Notes: generated by a model not told the origin, from the sequence alone. 45,913 nt of DNA from an uncultured Methanobrevibacter sp. (GCF_902801725.1 NZ_CADCJB010000032.1:1-45913); one strand, 5' to 3'. Positions 18,399-27,299 are shown, numbered from the stretch's first letter. Numbers and translations: made by a program.

Positions 18399-18494
18399 AA
18401 TGTAAAATTAAAGAATGATTAAAACACCATTTCAGACAGACATTTTAATCAAACCATCTAAAGCATATCTCATAAAAAATTCTATTCACATAGC

Positions 18495-18851
18495 TCAGTA
18501 GCCGTTTAAGCGTTCCCCATCTGGAAGAACTCCTCTGACTTCACATCTGGTTTCATTGCCATTTTTGACTGCAAATGCAATGCCCTGAAATGATTGACCA
18601 TCTTTCATCACTGTAACATTCAAACTATCGGAATAACCTGGATAGCTACTTCCAACTTCCTTCATATGATCATATTGATTGACTGCCTGTTTTTGCATGT
18701 TGTTCCATGTGCTGTTTTTGATTTCCCATTCATAACCTGAAGATGTCTTGAATGTTTTTGCATTCACAGGCTCTGCAAAGGCAACACCCAATGTAACGCC
18801 AACAACAAAAACTGCAAGCACTGCCATTAAAATCTTTGTTTTTCTATTCAA
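18495..18851 (-). CDS. Small secreted protein of unknown function
   Basis: About 118 residues from the TTG at 18851 (MNRKTKILMAVLAVFVVGVTLGV as initiator Met), nine bases after GGGAG. The frame continues to a TTG at 18890 without a ribosome site. A signal peptide with cleavage near AFAEPVNA precedes a small basic domain containing Trp, Tyr and one Cys (NETRCEVRGVLPDGERL). The Trp-rich beginning (YEWEIKNSTWNNMQ) and repeated charged turns suggest a compact secreted domain. No homology is recognised. Confidence 0.65.
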   Translation of the reverse strand: MNRKTKILMAVLAVFVVGVTLGVAFAEPVNAKTFKTSSGYEWEIKNSTWNNMQKQAVNQYDHMKEVGSSYPGYSDSLNVTVMKDGQSFQGIAFAVKNGNETRCEVRGVLPDGERLNGY

Positions 18852-18947
18852 AGTTTTCAACTCCCTTTTAGCAAAATTCTCTAATTTCAAGTTTTAAAAA
18901 TCCCATAAAGAACTGGCAAATTCAAAATTCCTTTTCAATCAGAATCC

Positions 18948-19346
18948 TCACCAGAACAGCAGTTCTCCGAACTTTTTCAAATCAAGCCCGAATGACCTGT
19001 TTGCAAGCTCCTCATCAGTCACCTTCCATTCAAGGCCATGGCTTATAATCTTCTTTTTCAAAACTTCAATGCTTGATGAAGTCAAGTCGCTTCCCCTGTA
19101 ACACCAAACATAACCTGTCGGTGTCGGCTTGATGTAGACATTCAGGAATCCTGTCTGATTCAACTTGTCTCTTTCGATTGATTTGTTTGCCAAATCCTTA
19201 TCGATTTTTGACCATTTCAATCCATAAAGACTAACAAGAACCTCCAATTCCTTCAGAGTATTGGCCTTAAGTGACTTTTCACCGAACTGATATTCCCAAC
19301 TCATGTCATCCAGCTGGTATACATTCATGAAACCTGAGAATTTCAT
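18948..19346 (-). CDS. Protein of two tandem ~50-residue repeat modules
   Basis: 132 residues made of two copies of a module: an aromatic strand pair (GFMNVYQLDDMSWEYQFG; GFLNVYIKPTPTGYVWCYRG) followed by a helix with LKANTLKELEVLVSLYGLKW or SSSIEVLKKKIISHGLEW, and an end DEELANRSF-like. The same module appears once at the C-terminus of the protein at 26390-26740. The fold looks like a small three-stranded sheet plus helix. No ribosome site precedes the ATG, so the message may be leaderless. Function is unknown; cytosolic. Confidence 0.7.
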   Translation of the reverse strand: MKFSGFMNVYQLDDMSWEYQFGEKSLKANTLKELEVLVSLYGLKWSKIDKDLANKSIERDKLNQTGFLNVYIKPTPTGYVWCYRGSDLTSSSIEVLKKKIISHGLEWKVTDEELANRSFGLDLKKFGELLFW

Positions 19347-19389
19347 GATAATAAGTATGTTTTTAATGTACTAAAATCTATCTATATTC

Positions 19390-19887
19390 ATGGAAGATGA
19401 GAAACTGAAAAACCTTGCAGCGGATTTGGACATGCTGATTGACACATATGGTTTTGGTGCCGAATTTTCAAGAGAAGATCTCAGTACCCATTTTAGAAAT
19501 AAAGATGAACTGGACTTTAAAATGGCGCTGCTTTTGGAAAATGAACTCATAATTAAAAATCAGATTACTGGCAACTATTATTTTTCAAATATCGTGTCAT
19601 GCAACATGTTTTTAAGCCAATACCTTGAAAACGAAAGCAACGATGAGTGTAATGACAGAAAAATAGCTTGCAAAGATTCAAAACTTGAAATTGAGGGTTT
19701 AATAAAAAAAGATGAACTGAACAAACTTATCGTCATCTTTGAAAAGGATTTTGAAAAGCTTGAAATTACATCAAAGGGCGAAAACTATGAAGTCAATCTT
19801 GAAATCAATGCTGAAAAAGAGGAATTTTACAGAAAAATAGAGAATTGCGGTTTAAATTTCAGAAAACAAATAATTAATACACGTTAA
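19390..19887 (+). CDS. Hypothetical protein with possible winged-helix N-terminus
   Basis: 165 residues. Residues 1-65 contain a pattern (EFSREDLSTHFRNKDELDF, ALLLENELIIKNQITGNYYF) that resembles a winged helix ending in a wing hairpin, but no family is recognised. Residues 95-165 are Lys/Glu-rich with one Cys (IENCGLNFR). It is divergent from the module protein at 18948-19346, with only 43 bases between the starts, so the two promoters are packed together. Confidence 0.65.
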   Translation: MEDEKLKNLAADLDMLIDTYGFGAEFSREDLSTHFRNKDELDFKMALLLENELIIKNQITGNYYFSNIVSCNMFLSQYLENESNDECNDRKIACKDSKLEIEGLIKKDELNKLIVIFEKDFEKLEITSKGENYEVNLEINAEKEEFYRKIENCGLNFRKQIINTR

Positions 19888-19915
19888 AGCAACTTGATTG
19901 AAATTATCTGCTTTT

Positions 19916-20164
19916 CTAATCTTTCAGGTTTTCGGCTATTTCCTCTCCAAGAGGAGTGAGCCTGTAAAGCCTTCCACGTTTTACCTCTTCATTAATACAT
20001 TCCACAATGCCTGTCTCTTTTAAATCTCTTAAAACATTTGACATGTGATTTCTTCGAATCCCAGTTGCTTTTGATATTTCTGTTGGAGTCTTTACATCAT
20101 TTTGAAGGGATTTTACTGTCTTGTTCCTGTATGAAGAGATATTTACACGTGCAAATATCTTCAA
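19916..20164 (-). CDS. Small winged-helix transcriptional regulator, paralog of 499-771
   Basis: 82 residues. HTH: PTEISKATGIRRNHMSNVL, then LKETGIVECINEEVKRGRLYRLTPLGEEIAENL, which aligns throughout with the regulator at 499-771. No ATG is in frame; the start is probably the TTG at 20164, though an upstream non-ATG start cannot be excluded. Two direct repeats (20222-20262) lie 58 bases upstream and may be its binding sites. It is downstream of the TPR/helicase operon on the same strand, so it may control it or simply be its neighbour. Confidence 0.75.
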   Translation of the reverse strand: MKIFARVNISSYRNKTVKSLQNDVKTPTEISKATGIRRNHMSNVLRDLKETGIVECINEEVKRGRLYRLTPLGEEIAENLKD

Positions 20165-20221
20165 TGTTTCATCATCTATAATAACACCTTCTATTTATTA
20201 ACTTGTTTCATTTAATTATTA

Positions 20222-20262
20222 GTTATTAATATGTTAATAAATATTTTGTTACTAATATGTTA
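20222..20262. repeat. Two 15-base direct repeats before a winged-helix regulator gene
   Basis: GTTATTAATATGTTA (20222-20236) and GTTACTAATATGTTA (20248-20262) differ at one base and start 26 bases apart. They sit between the end of the TPR gene and the regulator start and overlap an AT-rich box, as expected for a pair of operator half-sites bound by adjacent dimers. Confidence 0.5.
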
Positions 20263-20264
20263 CC

Positions 20265-21221
20265 TCACAGTACAATCTGCGAGAGGATTTGTCTTTCGAA
20301 AGCGGAATCCATATTTAAATTTTCCAATGCAACGGCTTTTCCTTCAATAGCTGATTTAAAACTTGAATCCATGCGAAAATGATTGTTCAAAAACTCATTG
20401 AATGCATTCAACCCATCCTTATAATCTTCAATCTTATTGAAAATCATAGCCTTGCAGAACAGTTGCCTTTTATCTATTTCAATCGCCATTCTTAAATCAT
20501 CACGACAGTCCCAACCCAATTCATATTTGCAGTATCCTCTGGCAAAAATCGCAACGTCGTTTTTATGACTCTCAATCGATTCATCAAATGTCGCCAAAGC
20601 TTCCTTAAAACGTTCAAGTTTAATTAAAACAAAACCCCTTTTATTAAGAAGCTTGAAGAGAATTTTGTTTTTGAATTTAGACGGATTTTTCAATGCATTT
20701 TCATAAAATTCCAGAGCTCTTTCAAACTCGCCCTTGGCTACAGCTTCATCTCCCGCATAGATGTTTCTCTTGATTTTTGGAAAACTGTCTCTTTCTTCGG
20801 AGGATTTCCTTAAAAGCAGTCGGTGGTATTCAATATCCTGTGGAAATCCTGATTTTATAGCCTTTTTATAAAAACGCAATGACTTGACGAAGTGTCCTTC
20901 GCCGAAAAGAGCATGTGATTTATTAATCAGGGCTTCAGGATATGAATCATCATAATATAAGACCTCATCAAGGTATGCGATTGATTTTGAAAATTTTTCT
21001 GCATTCAACAGTTCAACGGCCTTATCCAAAGTATTTTTGATTTCAATTTCTCGTGTCAAATGATTAATCCTATAAAATGGATTGATATTGTCATCGGATA
21101 TTCTTTCCACGAATGTATCGTCAGGACTTATCCATCCAGTTTCGACATCGCCGACAGCAAACCTTATCCTGTCATTCCTTTTGCATATTTCCAATTCACA
21201 GGGCAGTTTTTTCAAGCTCAT
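20265..21221 (-). CDS. TPR-repeat protein
   Basis: 318 residues. After about 50 N-terminal residues with a beta-like start (IRFAVGDVETGWISPDD), there are repeated TPR helices: AVELLNAEKFSKSIAYLDEV, YPEALINKSHALFGEGHFVK, AKGEFERALEFYENALKN, LNKRGFVLIKLERFKEALAT. TPR proteins act as scaffolds for protein complexes. The start at 21221 lies 35 bases after the helicase stop, so it is probably the last gene of the 281-residue protein/helicase operon. A partner is not identifiable from the sequence. Function is unknown. Confidence 0.8.
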   Translation of the reverse strand: MSLKKLPCELEICKRNDRIRFAVGDVETGWISPDDTFVERISDDNINPFYRINHLTREIEIKNTLDKAVELLNAEKFSKSIAYLDEVLYYDDSYPEALINKSHALFGEGHFVKSLRFYKKAIKSGFPQDIEYHRLLLRKSSEERDSFPKIKRNIYAGDEAVAKGEFERALEFYENALKNPSKFKNKILFKLLNKRGFVLIKLERFKEALATFDESIESHKNDVAIFARGYCKYELGWDCRDDLRMAIEIDKRQLFCKAMIFNKIEDYKDGLNAFNEFLNNHFRMDSSFKSAIEGKAVALENLNMDSAFERQILSQIVL

Positions 21222-21256
21222 CAGTAATTAATTTAGATAGCATAAGATAAATATCT

Positions 21257-24200
21257 TTAGTAGAAATTGCTTTCAAACGTGCAGGTAACGCCACTATATT
21301 CACAGTTCTTGCAGTTTATTTCATGCTTAGGATAATCCTCATTTTCAATATGGCTTATGACGCTTGAGAGATAATCGAAAATGAATTTTCCTGATTCGTC
21401 AAATGCCATTTCGTACTGCTTGTTTTCGTCAAGGACATGGAGAATCAGTGAATTTATCTCAAGGTCTTCATTTTCAAGCAGCGCATATGCATAATATGCC
21501 AAAGTTTCCATATAGAAATAGTGATAGTTTCTGATTTCATCCCGAGACCTTATGAAATGGATGAGATTTACCGAAGTTTCATTTTCCCTGACTATCAAAT
21601 CAACCATTCCGTTGACATCATAGCCATCCACTTCCAGGGTTACCGGACGGCTGTAGTCGACAATTTCATAGTCCTCACCATAATCCAGCCAATAGTCGGC
21701 AATATGGTCAAAAAGATTCTTCAATTCATTTTTCATTGAACTGGATGCAAAGCCGTATGACTTTACAACTTCGCTTACCAGATTATGAATATCTTCCCTG
21801 CTCCAGTCTTTGGCAAGCTTTGGATTGTGGATTGTGTTGAGCAGAACACGAAGTTTGGAGTTAATGAACTTGTTGATGTTTTTCGGGTTTTGATATTTCA
21901 GGTTATTTTCCAGATTATACTTCAATGGACAGTAAAGGTAATCATCAAGGATATCCTCAAATTCAAGCTGCCGGAACATGTTCGATTCGCGATGCATGTG
22001 GGAAGTTACCTTCTTAAGCTTTTCAGTATCATCAGGCTCTATTCTTCTTATTTCACCAAAATCATCCTCAAAATCTCTCAACACTTTTGGAACAGGTGCA
22101 TTCAATCTTGATTGTACGCATGAAAGAATAAGCAGCTCTTCAGCTCTGGTGTTTGCAACATAAACAATACGTTCCTCCTCATGATTCAGAGCTTTGATTT
22201 CATCCTCCTCGCTCATCTTATACTTGAGAAACTTGTTTGGAGTCGGATAGCTTGGACGGTCAAGGTCGTCACCCCTGCTGTCCCTGAATACTATAGGGAA
22301 CTTGTTTTCCTTTAGAGATGCAGTGATTACTACGGGATATTCAAGTCCTTTTGCCTTATGAACCGTCATGATGTGAACCTTTTCTGTGTTGTCTTCATAT
22401 TCATTGATCGGACAGCTGTAATGCTTCAGTGATCTGTGAAGATAGTTGAAAAGGCCGATAATGTCATGCTTTCCCATGATGTTTTCATAGTCAGATATTA
22501 TTCCGGATATCAGTGCAAGGTTCAGCGAAGCCTTTCTCGCTTCGAAATCATTTCTTGAAGACAGCTCCTCCAAAAAGCCTGTGCTGTTCAAAAGCCTGTA
22601 GAACACATCAAGAGAAGTTGGCTTTTTAGAGTAATCGGTGTCCATGTCAAAGATTTCGGCCTTCAGTTCATTGAGACCTGAAAAGAAGTCCAGATCATGC
22701 TCATCAGTGATGCCTATGGCCTTAAGCTGATTTCTTGAGAAAGTTGAAATATCCATCTTATTTGTCTTTTTGAATATGTCATCCAATACCTCATCGGAAT
22801 AGTCCCTTGCAACGTCCATAAATGAGTTTGACTTGGCGTTTTCAACCAGGGACTCATAGTTGCGGGCATAATTCACGACATTCTGGTGATACTTGAATTC
22901 TATCTCTTCAAGAATCTGCATTGTCTTATAGGACAGCTTGAAAATCTTTGAGGAATTGTAATATCTGTCTGTGAATGAAAGCAGATTAATCCAGTGCCCA
23001 CGGTCACCATATCGTGCAATAAGTGTAGGATTGAATGGCAGCACATACCAGAAAAGAGCCAGAATCGCCTTTGTCTCATCCTGATAAATTAAATCATCTA
23101 TTCCCTTGAGATAGTATGGAATACCTTCCCTATCGAATACATCAAGGATTTCCTTCTTGTCCCTGTGGGAGCGGAAGAGTACTGCAACATCACTGAACTT
23201 CTTGATTTTTTTGTTGATCATCAGATTTTTAATGATGTATGCAATAGATCGGTATTCTTCTGTATCATCCCTGCTTTCAAGAAGATAAACCGGCATCTTG
23301 TAGGAATTTTTGGCCTTGAGATTCTTTTGGGTTTGCCTTTTTGACTCTATATACCTTTCATTGAACTCCACGATGTCAGAGCTTGAACGGTAGTTATTGA
23401 CCAGAATCTTGCTTTCGAATTCATCGCCGTTTGCATAATCCGTGAAGAATTTAGGGTTTGCGCCTCGAAATGAGTATATGCTCTGGTCTGCATCCCCTAC
23501 AACAGCAAATGTATGAGCTATGCTTTGAAGCCTTTCAAATATCTGCATCTGAATCGCATCAGTGTCCTGAAACTCGTCAATCAGGATGTTTTTATATTCT
23601 ACACTGGCCAGATTGTCTTCATCTCTTAAAAGCTCCAGCGCCTTTATCAGCAGATAGTTCTGGTCACATACATGTTCTCTTTCCATCAGCTCAATCCAGC
23701 GAGGATACGATTCCACAATTTGCTGAAAGCGTGCATTGTACAAATCCTCATCAAATCCCCTGTATCTTATCTCCTTTTTGGAAGGGGCCTGACTGTTTTC
23801 AGCAAAATAGCTGTCAATCCATTGCATATATTCATCGCTTACCTTGAAATTGGTCCTGACATGGTCAAGAAGGGATTCCGTATCAACTTCAAAAAGGGCA
23901 TATTCCTCATATTTTTTCAATGCATGCAGAGACTCGTAGCTTCTCAAAAATGCCTCTCCTGTGAATCCCAACTCTTCCCTGTGCTTGTTGAAAAACAAGT
24001 TTCTTTCCGAGTCCCTTTTAAGCAGATTGTAAGGGATTTGTGAAAAATCCGATAAGACTGACCGGCAATAGCTGTGGATAGTACTTATCCTCATCTGATT
24101 TATGACGTTCAAATCCAGCTTGGTATCCTTTTTGAAACGCTCCTTAAGCTCATCGGCAGCCTTGTTCGTGAATGTGATGACCAGAATGGATGACGGCTTT

Positions 24201-24958
24201 TCGCTTTCAAGAAGATGGAGGACCCTCTCAATTATCACGCTTGTCTTTCCGGCACCAGGACCTGCATTAATGACCAATGGCCTGTCGCCGTCATATTCTA
24301 CAGCATCCTTTTGATAGTTGTCCAACTTGATTTCAGCAGGTATCTCTTTTATTCTACAGTAGTTTTGTCTTATTTGAGCTTCAAAGTTCAGTTTGCGGGT
24401 CAAGTCATTTCCTTCGCTGTCAACCAGTGCCAATGACAGAATCTGGTCCCGGATAAACTTATTCATATTGCTCTTTATTAGCTCCAATGCTATTGTTTTT
24501 TCCTCTGAAGGCAAATCATCGACAAATACAAAGCCTCCCTCATCACTGCCCAAAAGTTTTGAAGAAATAGAATCGACCTTCAGATTGTTCAAAAACAGAA
24601 ACAACTCATCATCGGTTATTTTTACATCATCACCCATGAAAGCCAAATCAAAGTCATAATATACCCTCAGAAATTCTTCTCGGGAGTTGAAGTAGTTTTC
24701 ATAGATTATGTCAAAAATCTGCCTGTGGACATTGCGTGCATCGGAAATGGTGAAATGCAAATCCGAATCGTTGAAAACATCTATTGTAAAATAAAGTTTT
24801 TGAGCGGTTTTTTTAGAAAACAAATCAAGGATGACTTTTGCAACTGCTATGGCAAGAGCATAATCCTTAAGGACAATGAACTTTTCCATGACTATGCACA
24901 AATCATGCAAATCCTCAAATTTGGTTTCAAGAAAAGAAAAAACGCTGTTTATTCTCAT
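21257..24958 (-). CDS. UvrD/AddA-type helicase with C-terminal degenerate nuclease and Fe-S-type cysteines
   Basis: 1233 residues. The first 215 residues have no recognised domain. The SF1A helicase then shows Walker A with Lys238 (GPGAGKTSVIIERV), an FTNKAADELKERF segment, DEFQDTD with Asp461-Glu462, GDADQSIYSFRGANP, VHIMTVHKAKGLEYPVVI around 867 and VANTRAEELLIL. The C-terminus resembles RecB/Cas4-like PD-(D/E)xK: it has YCPLKY (about 1015) and the end CKNCEYSGVTC, a four-Cys pattern that fits a [4Fe-4S] site, and GMVDLIV with Asp1120. But the expected D-x-K reads H1134-F-I1136, so nuclease activity is doubtful. It starts two bases after the stop of the 281-residue gene. Confidence 0.85.
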   Translation of the reverse strand: MRINSVFSFLETKFEDLHDLCIVMEKFIVLKDYALAIAVAKVILDLFSKKTAQKLYFTIDVFNDSDLHFTISDARNVHRQIFDIIYENYFNSREEFLRVYYDFDLAFMGDDVKITDDELFLFLNNLKVDSISSKLLGSDEGGFVFVDDLPSEEKTIALELIKSNMNKFIRDQILSLALVDSEGNDLTRKLNFEAQIRQNYCRIKEIPAEIKLDNYQKDAVEYDGDRPLVINAGPGAGKTSVIIERVLHLLESEKPSSILVITFTNKAADELKERFKKDTKLDLNVINQMRISTIHSYCRSVLSDFSQIPYNLLKRDSERNLFFNKHREELGFTGEAFLRSYESLHALKKYEEYALFEVDTESLLDHVRTNFKVSDEYMQWIDSYFAENSQAPSKKEIRYRGFDEDLYNARFQQIVESYPRWIELMEREHVCDQNYLLIKALELLRDEDNLASVEYKNILIDEFQDTDAIQMQIFERLQSIAHTFAVVGDADQSIYSFRGANPKFFTDYANGDEFESKILVNNYRSSSDIVEFNERYIESKRQTQKNLKAKNSYKMPVYLLESRDDTEEYRSIAYIIKNLMINKKIKKFSDVAVLFRSHRDKKEILDVFDREGIPYYLKGIDDLIYQDETKAILALFWYVLPFNPTLIARYGDRGHWINLLSFTDRYYNSSKIFKLSYKTMQILEEIEFKYHQNVVNYARNYESLVENAKSNSFMDVARDYSDEVLDDIFKKTNKMDISTFSRNQLKAIGITDEHDLDFFSGLNELKAEIFDMDTDYSKKPTSLDVFYRLLNSTGFLEELSSRNDFEARKASLNLALISGIISDYENIMGKHDIIGLFNYLHRSLKHYSCPINEYEDNTEKVHIMTVHKAKGLEYPVVITASLKENKFPIVFRDSRGDDLDRPSYPTPNKFLKYKMSEEDEIKALNHEEERIVYVANTRAEELLILSCVQSRLNAPVPKVLRDFEDDFGEIRRIEPDDTEKLKKVTSHMHRESNMFRQLEFEDILDDYLYCPLKYNLENNLKYQNPKNINKFINSKLRVLLNTIHNPKLAKDWSREDIHNLVSEVVKSYGFASSSMKNELKNLFDHIADYWLDYGEDYEIVDYSRPVTLEVDGYDVNGMVDLIVRENETSVNLIHFIRSRDEIRNYHYFYMETLAYYAYALLENEDLEINSLILHVLDENKQYEMAFDESGKFIFDYLSSVISHIENEDYPKHEINCKNCEYSGVTCTFESNFY

Positions 24959-24960
24959 AC

Positions 24961-25806
24961 CTACTCACTGTTGTAATTGATGCATAGCTTAGTTAAAAAT
25001 GAACCGTTAATCCTATCTGCACAAATCAATCCGTTCAGTATCATTGCCCTGACATTCCTGTTTATCGCTTCTCCGTCACTGATTGTCAGATGCTTGTTTT
25101 CAAGCAGCTTATTGAATGAATCTCCATTGCCCAAAACCAAGCTTTCCCATTTGGAAATTGCTTCTGCTTTTTTGGCTTCTGATTTGCGCATGACTTTATC
25201 GAAAAATGCATTTTTGATGCTTTTGAAGTTTTTGCCGTCCAGAATCTCCGCATACAATTCATTGGCAATTTGAATAATGTCCCTGTCATATATATTCGGA
25301 TTTTCCTTTTTGACCTTTTCAACCATCAGCGCATCGTAATTTCTGCCAACGATCATCTCCAGGCTTCTGATATAGGAATCCTGCTTAATGGCATTGGAAA
25401 AATAATATTCAAGACAGCGTTTTATTTCAAAATCACTGATGTTGTCCTCATTAATCAGGGTTTCCACCTTTGAATATATGATATCCAGGTCCTTGGGCGA
25501 AACATCATATCTTGCCAGATATTTCCTGTAAAATTCACTTTCCGCATCAATTAGATAATTGAGATACTCCACCTTGTATCTTTTCTCCTTTTCAAGGCAC
25601 ATTCCCCTGAAATACTCTTCCAACAGCTCCACCAGATTATCATCACCTGATATGACATCCTGTGAAATGTCATTTCTTATTTTTGAGACTATTATCTCAC
25701 AATCATGGAGACTCAAATCGTAAGAGTAGAGAAGATATTTGAAGTAGGGGGTATCGTACTCCCCAACAAGTTCATCTAATCGTGAAAGGATAACTTCATT
25801 CATCAT
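24961..25806 (-). CDS. Unknown protein co-transcribed with the helicase
   Basis: 281 residues, helical, rich in Tyr, Glu, Asp and Lys, no membrane segment or known motif. It contains repeated patterns such as YKVEYLNYLIDAESEFYRKYL and YDVSPKDLDIIYSKVETL that suggest two similar halves of helices (compare FKYLLYSYDLSLHDCEIIVSKI near the N-terminus). The stop is two bases before the helicase start, a strong operon link. I cannot assign a function. A nested stem-loop at 25913-25960 separates it from the genes further upstream. Confidence 0.75.
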   Translation of the reverse strand: MMNEVILSRLDELVGEYDTPYFKYLLYSYDLSLHDCEIIVSKIRNDISQDVISGDDNLVELLEEYFRGMCLEKEKRYKVEYLNYLIDAESEFYRKYLARYDVSPKDLDIIYSKVETLINEDNISDFEIKRCLEYYFSNAIKQDSYIRSLEMIVGRNYDALMVEKVKKENPNIYDRDIIQIANELYAEILDGKNFKSIKNAFFDKVMRKSEAKKAEAISKWESLVLGNGDSFNKLLENKHLTISDGEAINRNVRAMILNGLICADRINGSFLTKLCINYNSE

Positions 25807-25912
25807 TTACATAATATATGTTTAAAATTAAATAAAAAGGTTATGTTATCAGACAAAATTTCCCTATTTTAAATTCCAAATTGGGAAATGATGCCGTCCA
25901 ACAAAACACAGA

Positions 25913-25960
25913 GGCTGCCGGCGACAAAAAATAGGAGATGAAAAAAAATCTCCGACAGCC
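25913..25960 (-). terminator. Nested stem-loop, likely terminator of the 26003 gene
   Basis: Read on the minus strand, GGAGAT and ATCTCC (25934-25953) form a 6-bp inner stem followed by TATTTTTT, and an outer GGCTG/CAGCC pair (25913-25917 with 25956-25960) encloses it. It comes shortly after the stop at 26003. The GC-richer outer stem is unusual here; a small structured RNA is an alternative reading. Confidence 0.5.
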
Positions 25961-26002
25961 CACAGTTTCATTCGATTTCATGCATGTCTTCTGCATTTAT
26001 CG

Positions 26003-26308
26003 CTAGTCAACATAATTAATCCCCGATTCATAGCAGAATTTTCTGATTTCTGCCAAAATTTCATCCAGATCCTTTCTGGAGTGCCTGTCTGTGAAATAGT
26101 ATGAAATTGGAATTGCGCCATTTTCCGATACTATATCTATAATGTTGTTTCGGGAAATTACATTGCAAACGTCAAACTCGACAATATTGCTTTTGATATT
26201 CCCTACTACAACATCGTTTTCAACTTCATCTATTACTTTAAATGCAGTCAAAAGATTTGAATTTCTTTTGACCAACTTGTCTATAGCCCCCAAATCAATA
26301 ATATTCAT
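26003..26308 (-). CDS. Hypothetical protein
   Basis: 101 residues starting at MNIIDLGAIDKL; the start at 26308 follows AGGAGGT, and the frame upstream to 26350 is not needed. Mixed alpha/beta pattern (VVVGNIKSNIVEFDVCNVI) with a C-terminal KDLDEILAEIRKFCYESG helix. It has no signal peptide and no recognised family. The gene belongs to a row of three small minus-strand genes (27299, 26740, 26308), possibly one operon. Confidence 0.65.
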   Translation of the reverse strand: MNIIDLGAIDKLVKRNSNLLTAFKVIDEVENDVVVGNIKSNIVEFDVCNVISRNNIIDIVSENGAIPISYYFTDRHSRKDLDEILAEIRKFCYESGINYVD

Positions 26309-26389
26309 AGTATACCTCCTTAAATCAATATGCTTCCAAAAGCAAGGCAAATTGCCAAATAACCAATCAGGAACAGCAAATCCTTCAAT

Positions 26390-26740
26390 TCATAACCTCC
26401 ATCCTTTAGCTAAATCCTCATCAAAGACATACCAAATGCGATTTTCAAGGATGACACTTTTTTTGAGTTCATCCAATGAGTTCGCTTTGATAATGCGCTT
26501 TTCCTGTTTATAATACCAGAAGCATCCCCTTTTGGATACCCTAAATATTCCAGTATCATTTTCCAAATAGTTAACTTCCAATTCCACTGTCAGAAGCTCC
26601 TCCAAAAATCGGAAAACCTCCCTGAGTTCTCTATCATCAACCTTATGCAGGTCCAAAATTCCATAGTCAATTGCTTTCAATGTCTCATGTGTCAGAAAAT
26701 CTGCGATTTCATTACTAAATTTAGCCAAACTAACCTTCAT
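26390..26740 (-). CDS. Hypothetical protein with one copy of the 18948 repeat module
   Basis: 116 residues. The N-terminal half is helical (VSLAKFSNEIADFLTHETLK). The C-terminal half (from about residue 58: GIFRVSKRGCFWYYKQEK, then IIKANSLDELKKSVI, then WYVFDEDLAKG) is the same module as the two repeats at 18948-19346. The start follows GAGGTTTGA. It is the middle gene of the row at 26003-27299. Function is unknown. Confidence 0.7.
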   Translation of the reverse strand: MKVSLAKFSNEIADFLTHETLKAIDYGILDLHKVDDRELREVFRFLEELLTVELEVNYLENDTGIFRVSKRGCFWYYKQEKRIIKANSLDELKKSVILENRIWYVFDEDLAKGWRL

Positions 26741-26771
26741 TCAAACCTCACAAATCAATTTGGATGAACCG

Positions 26772-27299
26772 TCATTCATCCAAAACAATCAAATCCAACA
26801 ACAAATCCACAACGAATTTGTTTAAAGGATTATCTGCCGACAGAAACTCCTCATTTCCCTTATCCGAACCGAATTCGGCGAAGTAAGGAGTATGGTCACA
26901 TCCTCCCCCAACAGTTGTGCCCAATGTCACCTCGCCGTTTCGAAGCCGGATTCCGAAATCCGCAAATTCGAACACCAAAACATTGGAACTGTCGGTTGCA
27001 AAAGTTTTTGTAGTATCCCCACATTCAAGTGTAAACACCGCACCGTCCGGCGTGTTCTCACCTGTTGCTAGAATCAATCTAATATAGATTCCGTTTTCCT
27101 TAATCTTTCGATTCAGGTAATCAAAGAAAGCGTCATCCATACTTTCAAAAGTATATTTTTCATCTGCCTTACCCTCATAAGTAGGCATGCAGTCATCGGC
27201 TGTCAGTTCATCAACATAGAAATGAAAATCATCATTTCCGCCTACAGCCCTTTCAACAGTCTTAGCTACATTTACATTAATTTTTCTGGATACGTTCAT
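26772..27299 (-). CDS. Hypothetical protein
   Basis: 175 residues, acidic, beta-rich (FTLECGDTTKTFATDSSN, LVFEFADFGIRLRNGEV), with a Gly-rich turn VGGGCDHTPYF. No signal peptide or membrane segment. The start follows TTGAGGAAAAAAT. It is the first gene of the row reaching to 26003. No family is recognised; the Gly-rich CDHTPYF segment might be a binding loop, but that is speculation. Confidence 0.65.
   Translation of the reverse strand: MNVSRKINVNVAKTVERAVGGNDDFHFYVDELTADDCMPTYEGKADEKYTFESMDDAFFDYLNRKIKENGIYIRLILATGENTPDGAVFTLECGDTTKTFATDSSNVLVFEFADFGIRLRNGEVTLGTTVGGGCDHTPYFAEFGSDKGNEEFLSADNPLNKFVVDLLLDLIVLDE

Noticed and set aside
20222-20262. The two 15-base repeats as a CRISPR start
   Set aside because: Only two copies with an 11-base gap; more likely operator sites.
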